Position numbers and translations under genes: made by a program
Notes under the pieces: generated by a model
Database searches by the model: none
What the model saw: only the letters and a program-made list of their open reading frames with translations
What the model was told of the DNA's origin: nothing
Assembly: GCA_021157815.1 (NCBI GenBank)
Contig: JAGGVT010000142.1
Span: forward strand, 1-5,131
Length of the DNA: 5,131 nucleotides
Source of the DNA: a bacterium
Lineage (GTDB): Bacteria; JAJVIF01; JAGGVT01
Direction of reading: 5' to 3'
Part shown: positions 1-5,131 of the stretch, one piece after another
Position numbering within the stretch: the first letter of the stretch is position 1
How the letters are laid out: every line of letters starts with the position of its first letter

Positions 1-1
1 C

Positions 2-105
2 TTGTTGACACATTTTTTGTGCCTCCCTGATTGTTTTATGGTAAAAACAAATCTTTACTTGACTTCTTTCGAATGTCAAGAGGGAGGCGCTTTCTGCGTC
101 AACAA
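2..105 (-). other. Branched inverted-repeat structure, candidate structured RNA or folded repeat
   Basis: Read on the minus strand, nearly the whole stretch pairs with itself. An outer 8-bp stem joins 98-105 to 2-9 (TTGTTGAC/GTCAACAA). After a purine-rich 9x11 internal loop an inner 8-bp stem joins 81-88 to 21-28 (GCCTCCCT/AGGGAGGC). Inside are two hairpins. The first, at 58-80, has CTTGAC/GTCAAG, then one bulged A, then TTC/GAA closed by a GAAA loop, a GNRA-type tetraloop only on this strand. The second, at 29-53, has GATTTGTTTT against AAAACAATC with one bulged T. The pairing is directly visible; whether it is transcribed is not known. It lies 123 nt past the last gene of the def cluster and could be a 3'-end structure, a small RNA or a MITE-like repeat. 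Positions 106-227 hold nothing I can name beyond a T-run (131-137) and a weak AAGCG/CGCTT inverted repeat (171-193). Confidence 0.5.
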
Positions 106-227
106 AAACTTATACATTTAAACAGTCCCCTTTTTTTACTCAATCTAAACTCAACCCACACGATTTATTGAAGCGCCATTATTTTTAACGCTTAAAGCAG
201 GTGATTTATAAAGAAGTCTCGGATGCC

Positions 228-746
228 CTATTCAGGCTCGGGATCCTCTTTGTCTTTTTGGTTTTCAACAGGGCGGGATAAATCGCTTCGAATTATTTTT
301 GGCCTTGGCTTGAAATCCTCATCGACATCATCCCAGTCGAGCGGCCCTTTCAAATAGTCCTTTTCGCCAACCTTGCGGCCCTCCTTTTCGAGTTCCTTTT
401 CCGCAATGACACGAAGTTCCTCGCGGCTCATTTTATCTATGCTCGCGAATCCCTCCGGCAGGTCATTACCATAAATTGCCTTTAATTCTTCAGGGGTCAT
501 TTCTGATATCGTGATTTTACTTTTTTGTTGTTTATCTCTGATTCTCTTAATCCTGAGCAGGAGGAAAACCACACCGAAGATAACTACAAAAAGCAGCAGG
601 TACATCGAGGCGCGAGTGAGGTTTGTAATATAAACCATTCTTTCCAATGCTTCATGGGGATCAGTGTGTTGTGTGCCGCGAACATGAGGTGAAACGGATG
701 TTAACAGGAAAACATGAATCAACGGTATCAACCCGTTAAAGTTCAT
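228..746 (-). CDS. Signal-peptide-bearing single-pass membrane protein, function unknown
   Basis: I do not recognise this protein, which has 172 residues from the chosen ATG at 746-744. Residues 1-24 look like a signal peptide or first membrane segment (NGLIPLIHVFLLTSVSP). A short stretch of about 20 residues follows, then a strong membrane helix at 47-64 (SMYLLLFVVIFGVVFLLL), then RIKRIRDKQQK. By the positive-inside rule this puts the tail in the cytoplasm. The tail holds two similar helical motifs, EMTPEELKAIYG (82-93) and KMSREELRVIAE (105-116), and ends very rich in acidic residues and proline. The gene overlaps the one before it by 11 nt and has its ribosome site inside it, so translation is probably coupled. 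It is the last gene of the def cluster. No catalytic motif is visible; a scaffold or accessory role with the preceding membrane protein is only a guess. Confidence 0.75.
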   Translation of the reverse strand: MNFNGLIPLIHVFLLTSVSPHVRGTQHTDPHEALERMVYITNLTRASMYLLLFVVIFGVVFLLLRIKRIRDKQQKSKITISEMTPEELKAIYGNDLPEGFASIDKMSREELRVIAEKELEKEGRKVGEKDYLKGPLDWDDVDEDFKPRPKIIRSDLSRPVENQKDKEDPEPE

Positions 747-1104
747 GCGTCTCCCCCTCATTCTCGATTTCATCTTCATCCGCCAAATCAATAAGAGGGG
801 TTACTAATTCGAATTCTTCGAAATCCTCTCGTTTACTCTCAATTTCCCTGCGAATTTCTTTCGCTTCAAGCTTCGGTTTTTCCTCAACCTCAGGCTCCTG
901 AATTCTCTGCGCTTTCTTTTCCTCCGCCAGATTTTCCATTTCCTTCCTCATGGCATCAACATCTACGCCACCAACGCTCGCTTCTTTCTGAGCCTTGTTA
1001 TTGAAATAGAAAATGATTGCTGCCAGGATACAGACTGGGATCGCTATTATAAATGTCAGTTTGAGCGTTTCAAAAACCTGAAAAGCTTCATCCGGTTTAT
1101 TCAA
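736..1104 (-). CDS. Small single-pass membrane protein with charged coiled-coil-like tail, function unknown
   Basis: I do not recognise this 122-residue protein. One hydrophobic segment at about residues 14-35 (FIIAIPVCILAAIIFYF) should anchor it in the inner membrane. There is no obvious signal-peptidase site, so it looks like an uncleaved anchor. The rest is highly charged: residues 49-95 are rich in Glu, Lys and Arg with heptad-like spacing, suggesting a long helix or coiled coil, and the C terminus is strongly acidic. The start is a TTG with a good GGAGG in front. It lies 21 nt after def and its 3' end overlaps the next gene by 11 nt, so all three are probably one transcript. That the downstream neighbour is also a small membrane-anchored protein with a charged tail suggests, without proof, that the two form a pair or complex. 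No cysteine motif, enzyme signature or known domain is visible. Confidence 0.75.
   Translation of the reverse strand: MNKPDEAFQVFETLKLTFIIAIPVCILAAIIFYFNNKAQKEASVGGVDVDAMRKEMENLAEEKKAQRIQEPEVEEKPKLEAKEIRREIESKREDFEEFELVTPLIDLADEDEIENEGETHEL
751..759 (-). promoter_or_regulatory. Shine-Dalgarno GAGGGGGAG inside the upstream gene
   Basis: Within the last codons of the preceding gene the minus strand reads GAGGGGGAG, ending four nt before the ATG at 746-744. The same frame stays open upstream to a TTG at 791 and contains other ATGs, but only this ATG has a purine-rich site at the right distance and is followed directly by a hydrophobic leader. It therefore fixes the start and suggests translational coupling. 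Confidence 0.6.
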
Positions 1105-1114
1105 AACGTGCTTT

Positions 1115-1119
1115 CCTCC
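1115..1119 (-). promoter_or_regulatory. Shine-Dalgarno GGAGG deciding a TTG start
   Basis: The minus strand reads TGGAGGAAAG in the 21-nt gap after def, with GGAGG at 1119-1115 and ten nt between it and the TTG at 1104-1102. No ATG or GTG in this frame lies at a better distance, and the next codon upstream (GTT) is not a start. This supports TTG initiation for the small membrane protein. Confidence 0.6.
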
Positions 1120-1125
1120 AGTCGG

Positions 1126-1704
1126 TTATATGGGTTCCGTCACCTGCTCCTCGTCCTCCTCATCCTTCTTGAGCTCGTCAACATGCTTGAGTGAATCAGC
1201 TTCCATCCTGTCAATGAAAAGTATTCCATCCAGATGGTCGAGCTCGTGCTGGAAAACTCTTGCTGCCAGTCCCGTATATTCCTCCTCGATTTTATTCATG
1301 TTGATATCATAATACCTGGTTTTTGTCTTTATCGCTCTTTTAACCTGAGCGACATGATCGGGATAACTGAGGCAGCCTTCGTATTCGATAATCTCGCCCT
1401 CTCGCGACAAAATCTGCGGATTGATTGCAACGTTTATTTCTATTTCCTCACCGCTGTCAAACGCTTCAAAGTCGGATACAAAAACGAAAAATCGCTTGTT
1501 TAGCCCGACTTGAGCGGCGGCGAGCCCAATTCCCTTCTTGGCAAGCATTGTGTATGACATATCTTCAATCAGTTTTTTCATCTCGTCATCAACAAAATTG
1601 ATTTTGCTGGAGGTCTTTTTGAGAATCGGATTTCTGTATCCCAGAATCGTAAGCATTGATTCGGGCTGTTCCATTTCTCTTTCTCTTTCTTCTTTTTCCT
1701 TCAT
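1126..1704 (-). CDS. def: Peptide deformylase
   Basis: Def is a cytoplasmic, ribosome-associated metalloenzyme that removes the N-formyl group from the initiator methionine of new proteins. All three family motifs are present: GIGLAAAQVG (58-67), EGCLSYPD (109-116, metal ligand Cys111) and QHELDHLDG (152-160, ligands His153 and His157, catalytic Glu154). Small departures from the commonest wording are Ala64 where Pro or Asn is usual in motif 1, and YPD instead of VPG after CLS. The 192 residues exceed the usual 165-185 because of a charged N-terminal stretch (KEKEEREREME) and an acidic C-terminal tail. Family homology begins around Met17 (MLTILGYRNPILKK), so the true start could be Met1, Met11 or Met17. 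None has a strong Shine-Dalgarno; Met1 has GGGGAT six nt upstream and is kept. The gene probably heads an operon with the two small membrane proteins, the next starting 21 nt past its stop. The fmt gene, its frequent partner, is absent here. Confidence 0.96.
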   Translation of the reverse strand: MKEKEEREREMEQPESMLTILGYRNPILKKTSSKINFVDDEMKKLIEDMSYTMLAKKGIGLAAAQVGLNKRFFVFVSDFEAFDSGEEIEINVAINPQILSREGEIIEYEGCLSYPDHVAQVKRAIKTKTRYYDINMNKIEEEYTGLAARVFQHELDHLDGILFIDRMEADSLKHVDELKKDEEDEEQVTEPI

Positions 1705-1754
1705 TAGATATCCCCATAGGAAACCGTAAATAAAATACTTCTGTTAACACTGCA

Positions 1755-1783
1755 ATTATACCGCTTTGACGCGGTAAAAAAAA
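1755..1783 (-). promoter_or_regulatory. Candidate def-operon promoter with overlapping 18-bp palindrome
   Basis: On the minus strand a perfect -10-like TATAAT (1760-1755) would start transcription about 45 nt upstream of the def ATG. The -35 position 17 bp away is only a T-run, which is weak. The spacer holds TACCGC (1759-1764) and GCGGTA (1771-1776), a 6-bp inverted repeat around a 6-nt centre, placed where an operator could sit. A second TATAAT occurs at 1792-1787 without a good -35. The call rests on the -10 match and the position ahead of the gene cluster. Confidence 0.35.
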
Positions 1784-1847
1784 TAGATTATAAATAGTCG
1801 TCCCTGAAAAATCATGTTCTGGTTATTGCGTTAAAAAAATATCTTTT

Positions 1848-2026
1848 CCTGGGAGCGCTGGTCTCTGGCCGGCACCTGAACGAGCTAACCAATATGGAAA
1901 AACGGAAATCATGCAAACGTAGTTGATTAACTCAACGCTTATCTTTTGGTATATCGTTTGTTAGATAAGCTCATTTTATTTCTATTAACCTAACACAGGT
2001 GCCGGTCAGAGACCAGCGCTCCCAGG
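1848..2026. repeat. 179-bp element bounded by 31-bp terminal inverted repeats (REPIN/MITE-like)
   Basis: The left arm at 1848-1878 begins CCTGGGAGCGCTGGTCTC and its reverse complement lies at 1996-2026, matching at 30 of 31 positions; the only difference is G1868 against T2006. Each arm is itself an imperfect hairpin (GGTGCCGGTC, AGA loop, GACCAGCGCT, with one mismatch and two G-T pairs), as in REP sequences. A pair of such units in opposite orientation is the layout of a REPIN. The 117-bp interior has no open frame but holds two adjacent small hairpins: GTTGA/TCAAC (1922-1936) and GCTTATCT/AGATAAGC (1937-1970). I see no clear target-site duplication. It fills most of the gap between priA and def. 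A non-autonomous mobile repeat is the best reading; a structured regulatory or terminator role is the alternative. Confidence 0.7.
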
Positions 2027-2085
2027 TTCAGTTTCTTACCGCTACCACAAATCACCATGTTTCGAGCTTTTTCAGGAGCGACTGC

Positions 2086-4542
2086 CTAAAGCATGTTAAG
2101 CGGGTTGATATCAATGTCCATCCAGGCGCCTTTTTGAGTCTTCATGCGATTCTCCATGCGTGATACAGCGTTAATAAGGTCATCCACATTCTTTGCTTTC
2201 AGGATCAAATGGTGGCGATATTTTCCCGCGATTCGTCCAAGCGGCGCGGGACACGGTCCCAGAATACCAATCAATTTAATTGCGCTTCGGCGCTCCAAAT
2301 CCTTCAAAACAGCGGTGGCGTTATCAGCCAGACTCCTGACATCCGAATCATTGCTCCCGCGAAATACAATTCTCGCGAGACTGGCAAACGGCGGATATCC
2401 CAGGCGTTTTCGCAGTTTGATTTCCTTTTCGAAAAACAATTCATAATCCTGCCTTCTCGCAGCGTCGATTGCGTAATGGCCTGTCTGGTAGGTCTGTAGA
2501 ACCACAACGCCTTTTATATCGCGGCGGCCGGCTCTTCCCGCCACCTGCGTAACAAGCTGGAATGTTCTTTCAGCGGCCCTGAAATCAGGAAGGTTTAGCG
2601 ATGTATCCGCGCTGATTATTCCCACAAGTTCGACATCGGGAAGGTCAAGCCCTTTCCCAATCATTTGCGTTCCGATAAGGATATCGCCGTGCTCCTTGAA
2701 AAACCGGTTCATCAATGCGAGACTGCCGCCGTCAATGCCGCCACGTGATGCTACATCCTTGTCAAGGCGATATATTTTCGCGTCCGGGAAATATCTGGAT
2801 ACTTCCTGCTCAACGCGTTGTGTTCCAAAGCCAATTTTAAGAAGTTGGTCGCTGCCGCAGGCGTAACAGTTTCGCGGGACAGGCATTTTTCTGTCGCAGT
2901 GATGGCATAGCAGCATGTTATCTCGCGCGTGATATGTGAATGAAATATCACAGTCAGGGCATCTGGGAGTGTATCCGCACGAGCGGCAGACAATCGATGG
3001 CGAGAATCCGCGCTGATTCAAAAACAAGAGCGCCTGCTTGCCTCTATCAAGCGTTTTTCTCAATGCGTTCACAAGATACGGTGTCATGAATTGAACGCCT
3101 TCCGCGTTGCCGCCGGTCAGTTTTACCATCTCGACATGCGGCAGTCCGCCCTTGTAGATTCGTTTGGTCAGTTCAAGAAGGCTGTGAATATCCCTGTCAG
3201 CGAGATGGCGCGTTTCTACGGATGGTGTCGCGCTGCCAAGTACCAGCGTTGCTTTGCGCATTTGGGACATTTTACGGGCGACATCACGGGCATGATATCT
3301 CGGAGCGCGTTCCTGTTTAAATGCGGGTTCGTGCTCCTCGTCGATGACAATCAATTTGACATCCGTCAACGGAGCGAACAAAGCTGAGCGCGGCCCTATT
3401 ACAATCCGTTTTTCGCTTCCCCTTAAAACCTCCCAGTTTCTTTTCAACTGCGCCTGTCCCAGTCCTGAATGAAGGACAAACAGATTATCGCCGAAGTGCT
3501 GCTTGAATCGCTGGACAATCTGCATCGTGAGCACAATCTCGGGAACGAGCACAATCACGCTGCCCTTGTGAAGCGCATTTTTAGTGCATTCAATATAAAC
3601 TTCGGTTTTTCCGCTGCCGGTAACGCCCTCAAGAAGAAAGGAATGCCCAAGGCCATGCTCAATCGAATAACTTATCTCATCAACCGCTTTCTTCTGCTCT
3701 TTGGTCAATTCGAAATCATAATCGGCGGATGTTTCCCGTGTTTCAGGAACGTGGATTTCTGAAAGGAATCCGTTTTTCAACAGCGCGTTGAAATGCCGTC
3801 GGCCATTCGGAAACTGTTTTTTAATTTCATCCCACGTAACAGGCTTGTCATAATCGGAAACGGCAAGCAGGATTTCCTCCTGCTTTGGTGTGGGAGATAT
3901 ATCAACCGGCTTGTGCTCGGATACCTGATATGTGAACTTCTCACTCCTGGTTTTTCCCCTTGCAAGGTGGTATGACGGCCTTATGATGCCTTTCTCCAGA
4001 AACTCGTCAATCAATTCATCCTGCTCGGCAGCGTAAACCTCGCATGATTTCAGCACAGCTTTCAATTTACGTTTGGTTAATTTACCTTCGAGTTTGGGTT
4101 GTTTTTTTGGTTTTCCAAACAGCCCGATTTTATCATAAACAATCGAGAGAAACTCAGAGGGATTGCCAATCGTATATTCGGTTTCGATTTTAAATGTCTT
4201 CAAATCCCAGAATAAAAGCCTGACAGCGGAGTACAAGCTGGAATGATAATAGCGCGCTATCCACCTTGCGATTTCAATTCCCGTTTCATCCAGAATCGTT
4301 TCCGGCCCATATACTGAAATGATATTTTTTGTTTTGTAATCGCCTGTCGGAGTTTTATCTGTCAGTTCGACAACAATCCCGCGCCTGAGGCTGTTCCTGA
4401 CAGGCACCAGAACAAGAGTCCCGATCCGTACCTGTGATTTCAGAAATTGGGGAATCGCATAGGTGTATAGGTCCTGCATCTTGCGTGAATCAATCGCTAG
4501 AACTATATGAGCAAAGGTTTTATTTTTTCCTTTGGCTGTCAT
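2086..4542 (-). CDS. priA: Primosomal protein N' (PriA), replication-restart 3'-5' DNA helicase
   Basis: PriA recognises abandoned forks and D-loops in the cytoplasm, unwinds the lagging arm and recruits the primosome so that DnaB can be reloaded. The protein has 818 residues, somewhat longer than the roughly 730 of E. coli PriA. The N-terminal 3'-DNA-binding domain is about residues 11-105, and a basic winged-helix region with extra sequence follows at about 110-265. Helicase motifs are GVTGSGKT (306-313, Walker Lys312), DEEHE (401-405), GSATPS (436-441), GTQMIGKG (624-631) and QVAGRAGR (666-673). Eight zinc-binding cysteines (519, 522, 528, 531, 546, 549, 559, 562) are all present, and the C-terminal domain carries LGYPPFASLARI (714-725). 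No key residue is missing. The ATG at 4542-4540 is chosen because an in-frame TAG lies 9 nt upstream and the next Met (residue 22) would cut into the DNA-binding domain. No good Shine-Dalgarno precedes it. The def gene follows on the same strand after a 381-nt gap, a common bacterial arrangement. Confidence 0.97.
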   Translation of the reverse strand: MTAKGKNKTFAHIVLAIDSRKMQDLYTYAIPQFLKSQVRIGTLVLVPVRNSLRRGIVVELTDKTPTGDYKTKNIISVYGPETILDETGIEIARWIARYYHSSLYSAVRLLFWDLKTFKIETEYTIGNPSEFLSIVYDKIGLFGKPKKQPKLEGKLTKRKLKAVLKSCEVYAAEQDELIDEFLEKGIIRPSYHLARGKTRSEKFTYQVSEHKPVDISPTPKQEEILLAVSDYDKPVTWDEIKKQFPNGRRHFNALLKNGFLSEIHVPETRETSADYDFELTKEQKKAVDEISYSIEHGLGHSFLLEGVTGSGKTEVYIECTKNALHKGSVIVLVPEIVLTMQIVQRFKQHFGDNLFVLHSGLGQAQLKRNWEVLRGSEKRIVIGPRSALFAPLTDVKLIVIDEEHEPAFKQERAPRYHARDVARKMSQMRKATLVLGSATPSVETRHLADRDIHSLLELTKRIYKGGLPHVEMVKLTGGNAEGVQFMTPYLVNALRKTLDRGKQALLFLNQRGFSPSIVCRSCGYTPRCPDCDISFTYHARDNMLLCHHCDRKMPVPRNCYACGSDQLLKIGFGTQRVEQEVSRYFPDAKIYRLDKDVASRGGIDGGSLALMNRFFKEHGDILIGTQMIGKGLDLPDVELVGIISADTSLNLPDFRAAERTFQLVTQVAGRAGRRDIKGVVVLQTYQTGHYAIDAARRQDYELFFEKEIKLRKRLGYPPFASLARIVFRGSNDSDVRSLADNATAVLKDLERRSAIKLIGILGPCPAPLGRIAGKYRHHLILKAKNVDDLINAVSRMENRMKTQKGAWMDIDINPLNML

Positions 4543-4553
4543 CCGGCGCTATC

Positions 4554-4582
4554 TTTATAACACCGGTATTAAATACAGGCAA
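4554..4582 (-). promoter_or_regulatory. Candidate priA promoter (TTGCCT, 17 bp, TATAAA)
   Basis: On the minus strand a -35-like TTGCCT (4582-4577) lies exactly 17 bp from a -10-like TATAAA (4559-4554). The spacer contains an 11-bp palindrome, GTATTAAATAC (4566-4576). Only 11 nt separate the -10 box from the priA ATG, so a start site at the usual distance would leave a leader of about four to six nt. The match is good by eye but promoter calls from sequence alone are uncertain. Confidence 0.5.
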
Positions 4583-4631
4583 TGGTAATTCACTAAAAAT
4601 TTGTATTTGTCTGGATTTTTGCGGTCTGTTA

Positions 4632-4674
4632 AATAAACGTAGGGGTGGGTTTTAAACCCACCCCTACGTTTATT
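4632..4674. repeat. Perfect 21-bp palindrome, dispersed-repeat-like, possible bidirectional terminator
   Basis: A 21-bp arm at 4632-4652 (core CGTAGGGGTGGGTTT) is perfectly matched by its reverse complement at 4654-4674, with a single central T at 4653. On both strands the GC-rich core is followed by a T-rich stretch (TTTATT), so it could end transcription from the Fe-S gene and block read-through into priA. The GTAGGGG(T/C)GGGTTT...CCCCTAC wording resembles, from memory, short palindromes scattered through many environmental bacterial genomes; that resemblance was not searched. The palindrome itself is directly visible; its function is inferred. Confidence 0.8.
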
Positions 4675-4679
4675 CAATT

Positions 4680-4734
4680 AACAACCAAACGATAATTCAA
4701 TTTTCACACACAACCTAATTATCAGATGGTTGTT
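4680..4734. repeat. Symmetric inverted repeat just past the Fe-S gene stop
   Basis: AACAACC (4680-4686), four unpaired bases and GATAATT (4691-4697) are mirrored by AATTATC (4717-4723), four unpaired bases and GGTTGTT (4728-4734). That gives 14 paired positions with a symmetric 4x4 internal loop and a 19-nt apical loop. It begins 16 nt downstream of the Fe-S gene stop, so it may fold at the 3' end of that mRNA. There is no clean U-run after it on the minus strand, so a classical intrinsic terminator is doubtful. It might be an mRNA-stabilising hairpin or a repeat remnant. Confidence 0.45.
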
Positions 4735-4750
4735 CTTCAGTATTTCCCTT

Positions 4751-5131
4751 TTATTCCTCATCCTCTATGGTTGCTTCTTCCTCACGCGGTTTCTCAATCG
4801 CCTGAGCGACAAGTTCCACAATGTCAAACACATCAACATCCTCTTCTTTCCCGAGGGTTTTTAGGCCGTCCTCGAACATCGTCAGGCAGAACGGGCAATT
4901 CACAGCGCATTTCTCGAAACCTGTTTCGACAGCTTCACGCGTACGATTGATATTAACGCGCTCATGTCCAAGGTTTTCCTCAAGCCACATCTGGCCGCCA
5001 CCCGCTCCGCAGCAGAAACTGCGCCCATGATTACGAGCCATTTCCCCAACCTCGACACCAATCGCTTTTAGAATTTCTCTCGGCGGATCATAAATTGAAT
5101 TATGGCGTCCAAGGTAGCATGAGTCATGATA
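4751..5131 (-). CDS. Fe-S oxidoreductase subunit, C-terminal CCG (cysteine-rich) domain, 5' end outside window
   Basis: The reading frame runs open from the right edge to a TAA at 4753-4751, giving the last 126 residues of a longer protein. A Met about 30 residues in is internal, because the residues before it are clearly homologous sequence. Counting from the edge, the motifs are [11 protein letters not shown] (Cys5), FCCGAGGG (Cys40-Cys41), MWLEE, then [11 protein letters not shown] (Cys79 and Cys82). This is the C-x(n)-CCG-x(n)-CxxC pattern of the cysteine-rich domain (CCG/DUF224) of HdrB/HdrD, GlpC and GlcF-like proteins, which binds an Fe-S cluster in electron-transfer oxidoreductases. 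An acidic tail ([10 protein letters not shown]) ends the protein. From memory, the MWxEE and CPFCLTMxED wording resembles the membrane-bound DUF224 proteins encoded beside etfAB, which pass electrons from ETF to menaquinone; that sub-assignment is inference. It could also be a lactate or glycolate oxidase subunit. The family call is firm, the substrate unknown. Confidence 0.9.
   Translation of the reverse strand, partial: YHDSCYLGRHNSIYDPPREILKAIGVEVGEMARNHGRSFCCGAGGGQMWLEENLGHERVNINRTREAVETGFEKCAVNCPFCLTMFEDGLKTLGKEEDVDVFDIVELVAQAIEKPREEEATIEDEE

Noticed and set aside
2-105. Integron attC site
   Set aside because: The arms do not have RYYYAAC at the 5' side and GTTRRRY at the 3' side on either strand, and there is no neighbouring cassette or integrase.
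744-791. A longer 187-residue form of the last protein starting at TTG 791
   Set aside because: The added residues are all basic and read through the upstream gene's end; the ATG at 746 has the strong GAGGGGGAG site and is directly followed by the hydrophobic leader.
1130-1729. Plus-strand open frames opposite def, rich in serine
   Set aside because: The serine runs are the antisense of def's acidic and purine-rich codons; def has all its catalytic motifs.
1759-1783. GC stem (TACCGC/GCGGTA) next to an eight-base homopolymer as an intrinsic terminator
   Set aside because: On the plus strand the run after the stem is A, and on the minus strand the T-run comes before the stem, so neither strand has a stem followed by U.
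1848-2026. CRISPR array or insertion sequence
   Set aside because: There are only two copies of the repeat, in opposite orientation, and no transposase frame in the 117-bp interior.
2144-3975. Several plus-strand open frames of 60-100 codons and two minus-strand frames opposite or within priA
   Set aside because: They overlap a full-length, motif-complete priA, have no recognisable domains and read like shadow frames.
4726-5030. Plus-strand open frames opposite the Fe-S gene
   Set aside because: They are antisense to conserved CCG-domain motifs and show no domain of their own.
4751-5041. A complete 96-residue protein starting at an internal Met
   Set aside because: The frame stays open to the window edge and the 30 residues before that Met ([11 protein letters not shown]...) are recognisable CCG-domain sequence, so the gene is truncated by the window rather than short.

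Overview
This 5.1 kb window looks like ordinary bacterial chromosome, with every supportable gene on the minus strand. Read in the direction of transcription (right to left) the order is: the 3' end of an Fe-S oxidoreductase subunit with a cysteine-rich CCG domain (cut by the right edge), priA (primosomal helicase), def (peptide deformylase), and two small unrecognised membrane-anchored proteins. Nothing on the plus strand is convincing as a gene.

The organism cannot be named from this window. Base composition looks intermediate. There are TTG and ATG starts and good Shine-Dalgarno sequences in front of the two small genes. The CCG-domain protein is of a type common in anaerobic or metabolically versatile bacteria, and the intergenic gaps are loaded with palindromes. 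This would fit an environmental, possibly uncultured, Gram-negative-type lineage, but that is inference. The priA-def adjacency is widespread in bacteria. The usual next gene, fmt (Met-tRNA formyltransferase), is not there; the two small membrane proteins occupy that place.

Layout: 4751-5131 partial Fe-S protein; 4543-4750 intergenic, with two adjacent inverted repeats and a good sigma70-like promoter very close to the priA start codon; 2086-4542 priA; 1705-2085 intergenic, with a 179-bp element bounded by 31-bp inverted repeats (30/31 matched) and a candidate def promoter; 1126-1704 def; 736-1104 and 228-746 small membrane proteins, tightly packed (21-nt gap, then 11-nt overlap) and probably co-transcribed with def; 1-227 non-coding, with a striking branched fold at 2-105.

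How the genes work together: PriA restarts stalled replication forks and Def removes the formyl group from nascent proteins. Their adjacency is a conserved chromosomal habit rather than a shared pathway. The two small proteins have no assigned role. I see no defence system, mobile gene, CRISPR array, tRNA or rRNA. The most unusual content is non-coding: three intergenic gaps, each holding a different large inverted-repeat structure. The one at 2-105 includes a GNRA-type tetraloop hairpin on the transcribed strand.
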